Source: Amycolatopsis mongoliensis (GTDB lineage Bacteria; Actinomycetota; Actinomycetes; Mycobacteriales; Pseudonocardiaceae). From it: DNA of 64,000 nt. The notes under the pieces were generated by a model. The model had not been told where the DNA came from and made no database searches. It saw only the letters and a list, made by a program, of their open reading frames with translations. A program made the translations under genes and the position numbers. This document shows positions 1 to 8,580 of this stretch, one piece after another. Location: positions 1,364,001 to 1,428,000 of the forward strand of contig NZ_CP127295.1 of NCBI RefSeq assembly GCF_030285665.1, read 5' to 3'. The first letter of the stretch is position 1; the number at the start of each line of letters is the position of its first letter.

Positions 1-1
1 C

Positions 2-1330
2 TGCGAGGCCGCCGCCGTCGTGACGTTCGGCCCGGTCGCGGGCGCGCTGGCGAGCGTCGCCGACCGGATCCCGGCGCGGCTCACCGTCGTCGTCGACCCC
101 ACCGGCGACCTGCCCGAGGGCGGCTTCGAGTTCGAGGCGTTCCAGGCCGGCCGGCCGGAGACGCGCCCCGAGGCCGACACAGCGATCCACGAGGACCTCG
201 CGCACCTCGCCTACACCGGCGGCACCACCGGCCGCTCGAAGGGCGTGCGGCTGTCGCACCGCAACGTCGTGATCAACACCCTGCAGCACGCGTGCTGGGG
301 CAGCGGCTCGGTGCCGGCGCTCGACGAGCACGGCGACATCACCCTCGACCAGGTCGGCAGCGAGGACGAGTGGCCGACGCGCCTGGGCACCGGCGTCGCG
401 ATCAACCTGACACCGTGGTTCCACGCGATGGGCATCATCGGCGGCCTGAACGCAGCGGTGATCGCCGGCACGACGATCGTCCTGCACTCGCGCTTCGACC
501 CGCCGGCCTACGTCGCCGACGCCGAGCGGCTGCGCATCACCGGCATCGGCGGCGCGCCCGCGCTGTTCGCCGCGCTGCTCGCGACACCGTCGTTCCACAC
601 CGCGGACCTCTCGTCGGTGCGCTCGATCGGCTCGGGGGCCGCGCCGATGAACCACGCGATGATCACCGCGCTGCGCGAGCGGTTCCCGGGCGTGGTGGTC
701 ACCGAGGGCTACGGCCTCACCGAGGCGACCATGGGCGCGGTCATCTCCCCGACGTACCGCTCGGGCACGCGCAAGGTCGGCTCGGTCGGCGTGCCGATCT
801 TCGACACCGAGGTCAAGGTCGTCCCGGCCGAGGGCGGCGAAGACCCGCTCCCGGCGGGCGAGAAGGGCGAGGTCTGCCTGCGCGGGCCGCAGATCATGCT
901 CGGCTACCGCAACCGCCCGGAGGAGACGGCGGCCGCCCTGGTCGACGGCTGGCTCCACACCGGCGACGTCGGCATCCTCGACGCGGACGGCTACCTGTCC
1001 ATCGTGGACCGCAAGAAGGACATGCTGCTGTACAAGGGGTACAACGTCTTTCCCCGCGAGCTCGAGGAGCTGCTGATCACGATGCCCGGCGTCGCGGCGG
1101 CGGCCGTGGTGGGCCGGCCCGACACCGACGTCGGCGAGCTCCCGGTCGCGTTCGTGGTGCCGCGCGGGGACCTCGACCCGGCCGAGCTGATGGCCGCGGT
1201 CAACGAGAAGGTGCTGCCCTACAAGCGGTTGCGGGAGGTGCGCGTGGTCGAGCAGATCCCTGTGTCGGCCGCCGGGAAGGTGCTCAAGCGGGAGCTACGG
1301 CAGCAGCTGATCGGCGAACTGCCCGGCTAG
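2..1330 (+). CDS. Acyl-CoA/AMP-dependent synthetase, 5' end cut by window edge
   Basis: This is the C-terminal three quarters of a class I adenylate-forming ligase, which activates a carboxylic acid as acyl-AMP and transfers it to CoA. The frame is open from the first bases, so the true start lies upstream. Visible motifs are the P-loop-like TGGTTGRSKG near 214-243, the GYGLTEA motif near 709, the LHTGD motif near 955, the DRKKD hinge near 1009, and the catalytic C-terminal lysine in AAGKVLKRE near 1268. The core is intact and should be active. No carrier or condensation domain is attached, so it is a stand-alone ligase. Substrate cannot be told from sequence. Its 3' end overlaps the convergent AsnC regulator by about 36 bases. 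Confidence 0.9.
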   Translation, partial: CEAAAVVTFGPVAGALASVADRIPARLTVVVDPTGDLPEGGFEFEAFQAGRPETRPEADTAIHEDLAHLAYTGGTTGRSKGVRLSHRNVVINTLQHACWGSGSVPALDEHGDITLDQVGSEDEWPTRLGTGVAINLTPWFHAMGIIGGLNAAVIAGTTIVLHSRFDPPAYVADAERLRITGIGGAPALFAALLATPSFHTADLSSVRSIGSGAAPMNHAMITALRERFPGVVVTEGYGLTEATMGAVISPTYRSGTRKVGSVGVPIFDTEVKVVPAEGGEDPLPAGEKGEVCLRGPQIMLGYRNRPEETAAALVDGWLHTGDVGILDADGYLSIVDRKKDMLLYKGYNVFPRELEELLITMPGVAAAAVVGRPDTDVGELPVAFVVPRGDLDPAELMAAVNEKVLPYKRLREVRVVEQIPVSAAGKVLKRELRQQLIGELPG

Positions 1331-2332
1331 CCGGTCGCCGGACAGGAGCGTGCCGGCCTGCTTGACGTGCTTGAGCAGCGGGGAGACCTCCAGGCTCTGC
1401 AGCCCGGGCAGCGAGCCGATCCGGTCCGAAGTGAACTCGAACAGTTCGTCGAGGTCCCGGCAGTGCGCGACGGCGTGGACGTTGTGCGGCCCGGAAACCG
1501 CCGCGGCGAAGGCGATTTCGGGTTCCCGCGCGAGCGTGCGCCCGACGTCCTTGACCGCCGCCGGGTGCACGCGCAGCCAGAGGTTCGCCCGGGCGTGGTA
1601 GCCCAGCGCCGCGGCAGCGATCTCGACGTCGATGTGGACGACGCGCCGCCGCAGCAGCGCCTCCAGCCGGCGCGAGGCGCGGCCGGGCGTCAGGCCGGCC
1701 GCCGCGGCGAGGTCGACCAGGGCGGCGCGGCCGTCCGTGGCCAGGACGTCGAGCAGCTTCTCGTCTTCGGCGGTGAGCCGCACGGGCTCGCGGGCCACGA
1801 CCGGGGCTTCCGTGAACGGCGCCCCTTCGCTCCCGAGCATCGTCTCCTGCTCGGGAGTCAGCGTGCCCCGCAGCGCGGCCCAGTAGTGCCCGCGGCCGCC
1901 GACGAACTGGCGCAGCATCGCGGACGCGTGGATGTCGAGGACGGCCGCGGTCCGCGGCAGCTGCTGACCGAGCAGGTCGTCCCGCTCCTGCCGGGTCCGG
2001 GACCGGATCGCGAACCCGATCTCGGAGCCCCCGGCGCAGAGCCCCACCCAGCTGACGTCGTCGCGCTTGGCGAGGGCGTCGGCGATCGCCGCGACGCTCC
2101 CGGGACGGCACCGCAGCCGCACCAGCCACTTGCTCTGGCCCAGCGCCCCCGGGTCGACGATGCCGGCGACGCGCAGGACGCCCTCGGCCCGAAGCCGCCG
2201 ATAGCGACGGCCGACCGCGTTCTCGGTGACGCCGAGCACGGCCGCGATCGCCGCGAACGAGGCCCGCGGAGCGACCTGGAGCGCGCGGATGAGACGCACG
2301 TCGTCGGGCTGCACAGTGACGGATTCGGCCAT
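1295..2332 (-). CDS. AsnC/Lrp-family transcriptional regulator with duplicated module
   Basis: A 345-residue regulator, about twice the usual 150-residue Lrp/AsnC length. Two winged-helix DNA-binding segments are visible: one starting near residue 10 (LIRALQVAPRASF, then an AVLGVTENAVGRR recognition helix) and one near residue 170 (LLDVLATDGRAALVDLA, then GLTPGRASRRLEAL). Each is followed by an AsnC-type ligand/oligomerisation region. The double architecture is common in actinobacteria. The start is supported by an AGAGGAG ribosome site six bases upstream. It is divergent from the SDR gene and may control it and/or the adjacent acyl ligase. The effector is unknown. Confidence 0.85.
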   Translation of the reverse strand: MAESVTVQPDDVRLIRALQVAPRASFAAIAAVLGVTENAVGRRYRRLRAEGVLRVAGIVDPGALGQSKWLVRLRCRPGSVAAIADALAKRDDVSWVGLCAGGSEIGFAIRSRTRQERDDLLGQQLPRTAAVLDIHASAMLRQFVGGRGHYWAALRGTLTPEQETMLGSEGAPFTEAPVVAREPVRLTAEDEKLLDVLATDGRAALVDLAAAAGLTPGRASRRLEALLRRRVVHIDVEIAAAALGYHARANLWLRVHPAAVKDVGRTLAREPEIAFAAAVSGPHNVHAVAHCRDLDELFEFTSDRIGSLPGLQSLEVSPLLKHVKQAGTLLSGDRLAGQFADQLLP

Positions 2333-2355
2333 CGACGCTCCTCTGATCGAGGCAA

Positions 2356-2377
2356 TCCTACAAATCAGCCCTTAGGA
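2356..2377. promoter_or_regulatory. Inverted repeat in the AsnC/SDR divergent promoter
   Basis: TCCTA at 2356-2360 and TAGGA at 2373-2377 form an inverted repeat around an AT-richer centre in the roughly 100-base gap between the divergent regulator and SDR genes. Lrp-type regulators bind degenerate palindromes of this size next to their own gene. This is a plausible operator, inferred only from position and symmetry. Confidence 0.35.
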
Positions 2378-2436
2378 CGGGCGCGATCGACGGCCGCGCG
2401 GACAGACTCGGAGCGCACCCGACCGAAGGAACAGAC

Positions 2437-3126
2437 ATGAACACCGCCCTCATCATCGGGGCCTCGCGCGGACTCGGTCACGCGATCGCCACCGAACTCT
2501 CCGACCGCGGCTGGCACGTGATCGGCACGGTCCGCGACCCGGACGCCCGGACGCCCCTGCACGACCTGGCCGACGTCTCGGACGGCCGGGTCGAGGTCGA
2601 GCACCTCGACATCACCGAGCCCGACCAGCTGCCGCCCCTGCGCGCACGGCTCGCCGGCCGCCGGCTCGACCTGCTCTTCGTCAACGCGGGCACCACGAAC
2701 AACCCCGGGACACCGATCGGCGAGGTGTCCAGCGCCGATTTCGTCGACGTCATGGTCACCAACGCGCTCAGCCCGATGCGCGTCATCGAGGCGCTCCAGG
2801 ACCTCGTGCCCACCGACGGGCTCATCGGCGCGATGTCGTCCGGGCAGGGCAGCATCACGAACAACACGGCCGGCTCGCGCGAGGTCTACCGCGGCAGCAA
2901 AGCGGCGCTGAACATGTTCATGCGCAGCTTCGCGGCGCGGCAGGCCGAGACCGGGCGCGCGCTGGTCCTCGTGGCACCCGGCTGGATCCGCACCGCCCTG
3001 GGCGGGCCGGACGCGCCGTTCACCATGGCGGAAACCGTGCCGAAGGTGGTCGACGTCCTGCTCGCGAAGCGGGGCCGCCCCGGCCTCGAGTTCCTGGACC
3101 GCGAGGGCAAGACCGTGCCGTGGTGA
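2437..3126 (+). CDS. SDR family NAD(P)-dependent oxidoreductase
   Basis: A 229-residue short-chain dehydrogenase. The Rossmann glycine motif GASRGLG is at residues 8-14, the structural NAG motif is in FVNAGTTN (about residue 87), the catalytic serine region is MSSGQGS (about 131), and the catalytic YRGSK supplies the Tyr-x-x-x-Lys pair (about 150). Length and motifs fit a classical SDR acting on an alcohol or carbonyl with NAD(P)(H). The C-terminus is short. It is divergent from the AsnC regulator and converges on purE with a 3-base gap. Substrate unknown. Confidence 0.85.
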   Translation: MNTALIIGASRGLGHAIATELSDRGWHVIGTVRDPDARTPLHDLADVSDGRVEVEHLDITEPDQLPPLRARLAGRRLDLLFVNAGTTNNPGTPIGEVSSADFVDVMVTNALSPMRVIEALQDLVPTDGLIGAMSSGQGSITNNTAGSREVYRGSKAALNMFMRSFAARQAETGRALVLVAPGWIRTALGGPDAPFTMAETVPKVVDVLLAKRGRPGLEFLDREGKTVPW

Positions 3127-3129
3127 CCG

Positions 3130-3627
3130 CTAGTGGCCGGTCTTCGCCCGCAGGGCCGCGTCCTTGTCCAGGACCAGCTTCTCCAGGTCCTGCTGGAAGG
3201 TCGCCATCTTCGAGCGCAGGCCCTCGTCGGACGCCGCCAGGATCCGGACCGCCAGCAGGCCCGCGTTGCGCGCGCCGCCCACCGAGACCGTCGCCACCGG
3301 GACACCCGCCGGCATCTGGACGATCGACAGCAGCGAGTCCAGGCCGTCCAGGTACTTCAGCGGGACCGGGACGCCGATCACCGGCAGCACCGTCGCCGAG
3401 GCGACCATGCCCGGCAGGTGGGCCGCGCCACCCGCGCCCGCGATGATCACGCGGATGCCGCGCGCCACCGCCGACGTCGCGTAGTCCAGCATGCGCTGCG
3501 GGGTGCGGTGCGCCGAGTAGACGCCGACCTCGTACTCGACGCCGAACTCGTCCAGCGCCGCACCGGCCGCCTCGAGGGTCGGCCAGTCCGAGTCGCTGCC
3601 CATGATCACGCCCACCTGCGGCGCCAT
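3130..3627 (-). CDS. purE: N5-carboxyaminoimidazole ribonucleotide mutase PurE
   Basis: Class I PurE converts N5-CAIR to CAIR in de novo purine synthesis in the cytosol. The 165-residue length is typical. Signature elements are [12 protein letters not shown] near the N-terminus, the SAHRTP catalytic histidine motif (about residue 40), the [14 protein letters not shown] loop (about 60-73) and the [15 protein letters not shown] segment. It sits 10 bases downstream of purK in the same orientation, so the two consecutive pathway steps are almost certainly co-transcribed. Confidence 0.97.
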   Translation of the reverse strand: MAPQVGVIMGSDSDWPTLEAAGAALDEFGVEYEVGVYSAHRTPQRMLDYATSAVARGIRVIIAGAGGAAHLPGMVASATVLPVIGVPVPLKYLDGLDSLLSIVQMPAGVPVATVSVGGARNAGLLAVRILAASDEGLRSKMATFQQDLEKLVLDKDAALRAKTGH

Positions 3628-3637
3628 ACCTGATCTC

Positions 3638-4822
3638 CTAGTGGATTTCGTAGCCGTCGAGCCAGACGGCGTGGGACAGCCAGTGCGCCGAGAGCAGCGC
3701 GCGGTTGCGCAGGTCGTCCATGCGGTCGCCGGTGAAGTTGACGTGCCCGAGCTTGCGCCCCGGCCGCTCCTGCTTGCCGTAGAGGTGCACCCGCACCTCC
3801 GGGTACCGGGCGAACAGGTGGTGCAGCCGCTCGTCCGGCCCCATCTCGGGCAGCTCCGGCGCGCCCAGCACGTTCGCCATCACGCACGCCGGCGCGATCA
3901 GGTCCGTCCGGCCCAGCGGGTAGTCGAGCACCGCCCGCAGGTGCTGCTCGAACTGCGACGTGCGCGCACCGTCCATGGTCCAGTGCCCGGAGTTGTGCGG
4001 GCGCATCGCGAGCTCGTTGACCAGCAGGCCGGTGTCCGTCTCGAACAGCTCCACCGCCAGCAGGCCGGTGACGTCCAGCGTCGACGCGATCCGCAGTGCG
4101 AGGTCCTGCGCCTCGTGCACCCGCTCGGGCGACAGCCCCGGCGCCGGGGCCAGCACCTCGGTGTTGATGCCGCCGGTCTGCACCGTCTCGACCACCGGAT
4201 AGGCCGCGCCCTGGCCGAAGGGCGAGCGGGCGACGAGCGCGGCCAGCTCCCGCCGCATCGCCACCTTCTCCTCGACGAGCAGCGCCGTGCCTGCCTCCAG
4301 CAGCTCCGGCACGGTTTCGCGCGCGTGCCGCGCGGTGTCCAGCATCCAGACACCGCGGCCGTCGTACCCGCCGGTCGACGCCTTGAGCACCACCGGCCAG
4401 CCGTGCTCGCCGCCGAACTTCACCACGTCGTCCACAGTGGACACCTCGGTGAAGGCCGGGCCCGGCACGCCGAGGCCCGCCATCATCTCGCGCATCACCA
4501 GCTTGTTCTGCGCGAAGCCCAGCGCTGACGGAGCCGGCCGGATGACGTAGCCCTCCATCGCCAGCGTCAGCAGGTGCTCACCCGGCACGTGCTCGTGGTC
4601 GAACGTGACCACGTCGACCGACGCCGCGAACTTCCGCAGCGCGTCGAGGTCGGTGTGGTGCCCCAGCACGACGTCGCCCGCGACGAGCCCCGCGGCTTCG
4701 TTCTCCCCCGCCGCGAGCACGCGCAGGGACTGGCCGAGGGAGATCGCCGCCTGGTGGGTCATCCGGGCCAGCTGGCCGCCGCCCACCATGCCCACGACGG
4801 GCAGACCGGTGTTTTTGTCCAT
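3638..4822 (-). CDS. purK: 5-(carboxyamino)imidazole ribonucleotide synthase PurK
   Basis: An ATP-grasp enzyme of 394 residues that carboxylates aminoimidazole ribonucleotide with ATP and bicarbonate to give N5-CAIR, the substrate of the PurE gene that follows. The N-terminal [12 protein letters not shown] is the PurK signature. The ATP-grasp core includes [16 protein letters not shown] (about residue 141) and [20 protein letters not shown] (about 260), which carries metal ligands. It starts 12 bases after the upstream glycosyltransferase gene, so purine genes may be transcribed from the glycosyltransferase promoter. Confidence 0.97.
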   Translation of the reverse strand: MDKNTGLPVVGMVGGGQLARMTHQAAISLGQSLRVLAAGENEAAGLVAGDVVLGHHTDLDALRKFAASVDVVTFDHEHVPGEHLLTLAMEGYVIRPAPSALGFAQNKLVMREMMAGLGVPGPAFTEVSTVDDVVKFGGEHGWPVVLKASTGGYDGRGVWMLDTARHARETVPELLEAGTALLVEEKVAMRRELAALVARSPFGQGAAYPVVETVQTGGINTEVLAPAPGLSPERVHEAQDLALRIASTLDVTGLLAVELFETDTGLLVNELAMRPHNSGHWTMDGARTSQFEQHLRAVLDYPLGRTDLIAPACVMANVLGAPELPEMGPDERLHHLFARYPEVRVHLYGKQERPGRKLGHVNFTGDRMDDLRNRALLSAHWLSHAVWLDGYEIH

Positions 4823-4834
4823 AGCCCGCTCAGA

Positions 4835-6082
4835 CTAAACGGTGACGACCTGCGGTGACCGCCGGACCAGGCGTAGCTCACGCGCCGCCAGGCCGAGGAT
4901 CCCGCCCGCCGCCGCGAGGACGTAGACGTTGCCGAGGACCGACCAGCCCAGCCCCCAGCCGAACTCCGTGTCGCCGCCGTTGGGCACCAGCATCACGATC
5001 TGCGAGACGAACAGCAGCGCGACCGCCGCCGCGGCCCACCACCGCGCCTTCACCACCAGCAGCGTGAGCAAGGGCACGCACCAGACCCAGTGGTGCGACC
5101 ACGACACCGGTGACAGGAGGAGCCCATAGAACGCCGTCACGAGCAACGCGGCCGCGTCTTCTCCACGCCGGCGCAGCCGCACGACCAGCCACACCGCCGG
5201 GACCGCGAGCACCGCCGCCACCCCGACCGCCACCGCCAGCGACCAGGGCGCGAGGTGGGTGGCCCGGTTGACCAGCCCGTTGAGCGACTGGTTGAAGATC
5301 CAGTGCACCGACCCGACCCGGCTCGGGTCGGTCGCCGAATCCCGCCAGAACCGCGCCGCGTCGACCGGGATGACCGCGAACATCACCGCTTCGAGCACCA
5401 CGAAGGTGCCCAGGGCCCGCAGCCCGTCCTTCCACCTCCCCGTGAAGAACAGGTGCGGCACGAAGATCAGCGGGGTCAGCTTGATCGCCGCCGCCACGCC
5501 GATCAGCACACCCGCCCACCGGCGGCCCGAGGCACGCTTTCCCGCCGAGGGCCCATCAGCACTGTCGCGCGCGGACAGCACCAGGACGTCCAGCACCACG
5601 AACGCCATCAGTATCAAGTTGATCTGACCCAGGAACAGCGTCTTCCACACCGGTTCCAGCGCCAGCGCGATGGCCGTTCCCGCCGGCAGCGCCCACCAGC
5701 TTCTTCCCAGAAGCGACGAGCCCCCCGGCGACGACGAAACCACCGTGATCACGACCATAAGGGCGACCACCGACAAAAACGCGATCACGCCCCAGACCAG
5801 GCCGGACGGCACCAGCGCGAGCGGCAGGAACAGCGGCGCGGCGGCCGGCGTGTAGGTGAACGGCAGCCGCACCCAGTCGGGCAGCGCGACCAGCACGTCC
5901 CGCGTGTAGAGCGGGTCGCCGTGCAGCAGCGTCAGCGCGCCGGCGCGGTACACGGCGCTGTCCGCGCCCAGGTGCCACCCGGCCAGCCAGACGACCACGC
6001 CGAGCGCAAGCACGGCCAGCGCGAGAACCCCGGCGAGCACCCGGCCGGTGCGCGCCTCAGACGCCGGTCGCGACGTCGACAT
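4835..6082 (-). CDS. GT87-family polyprenyl-phosphate mannosyltransferase-like membrane protein
   Basis: A 415-residue polytopic membrane protein with about ten hydrophobic segments. It shows the GT87 pattern: an N-terminal helix, then an ADSAVYRAGALTLLHGDPLY periplasmic loop, a VWKTLFLGQINLILM segment and GVLIGVAAAIKLTPLIF. GT-C/GT87 enzymes use polyprenyl-phosphate-mannose to extend lipoglycans such as phosphatidylinositol mannosides and lipoarabinomannan outside the membrane. It overlaps the end of the next upstream GT87 gene by 26 bases. The two proteins are clear paralogues. Acceptor substrate unknown. Confidence 0.85.
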   Translation of the reverse strand: MSTSRPASEARTGRVLAGVLALAVLALGVVVWLAGWHLGADSAVYRAGALTLLHGDPLYTRDVLVALPDWVRLPFTYTPAAAPLFLPLALVPSGLVWGVIAFLSVVALMVVITVVSSSPGGSSLLGRSWWALPAGTAIALALEPVWKTLFLGQINLILMAFVVLDVLVLSARDSADGPSAGKRASGRRWAGVLIGVAAAIKLTPLIFVPHLFFTGRWKDGLRALGTFVVLEAVMFAVIPVDAARFWRDSATDPSRVGSVHWIFNQSLNGLVNRATHLAPWSLAVAVGVAAVLAVPAVWLVVRLRRRGEDAAALLVTAFYGLLLSPVSWSHHWVWCVPLLTLLVVKARWWAAAAVALLFVSQIVMLVPNGGDTEFGWGLGWSVLGNVYVLAAAGGILGLAARELRLVRRSPQVVTV

Positions 6083-7406
6083 GCTCGTCCGGAGCGGCCC
6101 TCTTCCGCGCCCGCCGCTGCAGACCCCAGCGCAGGACCAGCGCCGCGGCCAGCACGACCGGCATCAGGATGTAGGCGTCCCCCAGGATGTTCTGCCACAC
6201 CTTCCAGTGCAGCTCGACGTTGCGGCCGTTGGGCAGGATCAGCAGTACGCAGCTGAGGAACACGAACGCCACCGCGAACGTCCCGACCCAGCGCTTCCAC
6301 GCCGTCGCCGGGGTGGTCTTCGGCAGCCGTGACACCAGCAGCACGATCAGCGGGACCACCCAGACCCAGTGGTGCGTCCACGAAATCGGCGAGATCAGCA
6401 GCGTCCAGAACGCCGTGACCAGCACCGCGGCCAGCGCCTGGCCCTTGCGGTGGAACCGCATGAGCAGCCACAGCGCCGGGATCGCGAGCAGGAACCCGAT
6501 GCCCATGGCCGCCTTCGACGCCCAGGGCGCGAGGTCGGTGGCCCGGTTCATCAGCGCGTTCAGCGACTGGTTGCCCGCCCAGTGCACCGGCCCGATCCGG
6601 CCGGTGTCCGGCAGCGTGATCGTCCAGTACTTCGCCGCGTCGTGGGCGTTGACGAGGAACATCAGGCCCTGCAGGACGACGAACGTCGCGAAGCCGCGCA
6701 GCGCGTCCTTGCGGCGGCCGGTGATGAACAGGTGCCCGATGAACACCAGCGGCGTCAGCTTGATCGCCGCCGCGACACCGACCAGCACGCCGCCCCAGCG
6801 GCTCCCCCGCGCGCCGATGACCAGCATGTCCAGCAGGATCATGGCCATCAGGATCAGGTTGATCTGGCCGAGGAAGATCGTCCGCCACACCGGCTCGAGG
6901 CCGAGGAAGACCAGGAAGAACACGATGGTCGAGCGGGCGGGCGAGGCCCACCACCGCGGCCCGTCGTCGGCCGGGCGGGGCAGCGCGCCGATCGCGATCC
7001 GGATCGAGAGCGCCATCGCTGCCAGCGAGACGGCGGTGATCAGGCCCCAGGAGATCTGCGTCGGGAACGCGGCGAGCGGCACGAAGATCAGCGCCGCCGT
7101 CGGCGGGTAGGTGAACGGCAGCAGCGCCCACCACGGCTCGGGGGCCAGCGTGTTGGCGTCGTAGAGGGAATCGCCGTGCAGCAGCGTGAGCGCACCGGCC
7201 CGATAGACCGCGCTGTCGACGCCCAGCACCCAGTCGTGCTGCCAGCCGTAGATGCCGTACCCGACCGCGACCAGCGGGATCACCGCGAGAATCAGGATCG
7301 ACCGCGGGCGGACGGACAGCCGGGCGAGTGACTTCCGCAGGGCCAGGCGGTGGTGCGATCTGGCCGCGACTGCGCCGTCGACGTCGGTGGATACGGTCCG
7401 GGTCAC
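6057..7406 (-). CDS. GT87-family mannosyltransferase-like membrane protein (paralogue)
   Basis: A 449-residue polytopic membrane protein closely related to the GT87 protein downstream. The two share the DSAVYRAGALTLLHGDSLY loop, the GLEPVWRTIFLGQINLI segment, GVAAAIKLTPLVFIGHLF and a WTHHWVWVVPL segment near the C-terminus. It probably acts in the same cell-envelope mannan or lipoglycan pathway. It starts at GTG with a GGTGAG ribosome site. With its neighbour, purK and purE it forms a continuous leftward transcription unit. Confidence 0.85.
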   Translation of the reverse strand: MTRTVSTDVDGAVAARSHHRLALRKSLARLSVRPRSILILAVIPLVAVGYGIYGWQHDWVLGVDSAVYRAGALTLLHGDSLYDANTLAPEPWWALLPFTYPPTAALIFVPLAAFPTQISWGLITAVSLAAMALSIRIAIGALPRPADDGPRWWASPARSTIVFFLVFLGLEPVWRTIFLGQINLILMAMILLDMLVIGARGSRWGGVLVGVAAAIKLTPLVFIGHLFITGRRKDALRGFATFVVLQGLMFLVNAHDAAKYWTITLPDTGRIGPVHWAGNQSLNALMNRATDLAPWASKAAMGIGFLLAIPALWLLMRFHRKGQALAAVLVTAFWTLLISPISWTHHWVWVVPLIVLLVSRLPKTTPATAWKRWVGTFAVAFVFLSCVLLILPNGRNVELHWKVWQNILGDAYILMPVVLAAALVLRWGLQRRARKRAAPDEHVDVATGV

Positions 7407-7477
7407 CTCACCAGGAAATCATGGCCCGTCCGATCCGGGTCAGAAGGGTCCGGGCGGAAGCGGACTTTTCACGCGTT

Positions 7478-8311
7478 CTACGCCCGGGCGAGGTGGGCCA
7501 GCAGGTCGCAGGCCATTTCGTGGGTGGCCGGCAGACGCACCGCGGACACGCGGGGCCGGCCGGCGTCCGCGAGCTGCGAATCGACGGAAAGCCGTTCGTG
7601 CAACGCCCTTCGCAGCGCGACGCCGTGCGAAGCGACCCGCTCGTCCTTCGGGACCAGCGCGGCCACGACGGACGTCCCCAGCGAAGCGACGCTCTGCCCG
7701 CTGTCGAAGACCGCCCGCAGCGCGTCCGCGACCAGGATCATCCCGGTCAGCCGGGGGAACCCGGTGACCGTGCTGAGGTCGAGCGAGACGACCAGCAGCA
7801 CGTGGTCCTCGGCGGCCGGCCGCTCGCGCGCGGCGGCGGCCCGGTAGATCTCGTAGAGCCGGGTGCGCAGGTAGGCGGCCGAGGGCAGGCCGGTCAGCGG
7901 GTCGGTGACCTCGGTGTGCACGAGCTGGTCGGTGGCGACGTCGGCCCAGGCCAGCGCGGTGGTCCGGAGCAGCCGGGCCGGCGTGGCGTCGACGTCCGGC
8001 GAGACGAACCCGTCGCCGCCGTGGTCGAGCACCGCGTGCAGCGCGGCCAGGTCGGCGAGGGTTTCCGCGAGCCCCGCGCCCGCCGCCGCCCGGGCCCGGG
8101 CCAGCCCGGCCAGCGCGGTCTCGGCGGCTTCGGCACCACCCTTGGCCATCACGGCCGCGCAGACGGCGTCGACCTCGGGCAGCGCCCAGTCGCTCGGGAA
8201 CCGCCAGCCGGCGGCCAGGCTGGCGGTGCGCCAGCGGGCACGCAGCGTGCGCAGCGCGCGGTCGGAGAGCGGGGCGTCACCGGGACCGGAGCGCGTAGCC
8301 GGAACGTCCAC
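7478..8311 (-). CDS. GGDEF-domain-like protein with degenerate active site
   Basis: A 277-residue protein. The N-terminal half is an alpha-helical alanine/leucine-rich region. The C-terminal half opens with DPLTGLPSAAYLRTRL, the characteristic entry to a GGDEF diguanylate cyclase domain (about residue 140). The catalytic signature that should read GG(D/E)EF is instead SLGTSVVAALVP (about 230), so cyclic-di-GMP synthesis is unlikely. It could be a GTP or c-di-GMP sensor or a structural relic. No signal peptide or membrane segment is evident. It is the first gene of the leftward run toward purE and divergent from the ECF sigma gene. Confidence 0.7.
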   Translation of the reverse strand: MDVPATRSGPGDAPLSDRALRTLRARWRTASLAAGWRFPSDWALPEVDAVCAAVMAKGGAEAAETALAGLARARAAAGAGLAETLADLAALHAVLDHGGDGFVSPDVDATPARLLRTTALAWADVATDQLVHTEVTDPLTGLPSAAYLRTRLYEIYRAAAARERPAAEDHVLLVVSLDLSTVTGFPRLTGMILVADALRAVFDSGQSVASLGTSVVAALVPKDERVASHGVALRRALHERLSVDSQLADAGRPRVSAVRLPATHEMACDLLAHLARA

Positions 8312-8517
8312 TGGCGGCCTGCCCCTTTCGTCCGGTCGGTGTCGATCTTGCTCGGTGCTTCACGGTGAGGACGTGCCTCGCCGGACCCCGTGACGCGTAC
8401 TCGCGAGTTTTGTTAAGAAGCTTTTCCACGCCGCGACCCGGGGGCGGGTGATTTTGCTCCGCCGACGGAGTCAACACCCCGACCACGACGTGACGGCCCG
8501 GGGTGGGTCAGTCACAC

Positions 8518-8546
8518 TTGTCTCGCGTCGCGGACCCGCCTGTAAT
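8518..8546 (+). promoter_or_regulatory. Candidate promoter of the fused ECF sigma gene
   Basis: TTGTCT at 8518-8523 and TGTAAT at 8541-8546 are separated by 17 bases, a housekeeping-type -35/-10 arrangement. They lie 35 bases before the GTG at 8581. This supports that GTG over the longer open frame beginning at 8503. Confidence 0.45.
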
Positions 8547-8580
8547 GGCAGGTCCTGGCCTTAACCGACCGAGGAGTGCC

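Noticed and set aside
2..1330. Edge of a nonribosomal peptide cluster
   Set aside because: The adenylating enzyme has no carrier or condensation domain and no biosynthetic genes follow. It reads as a stand-alone acyl-CoA ligase.
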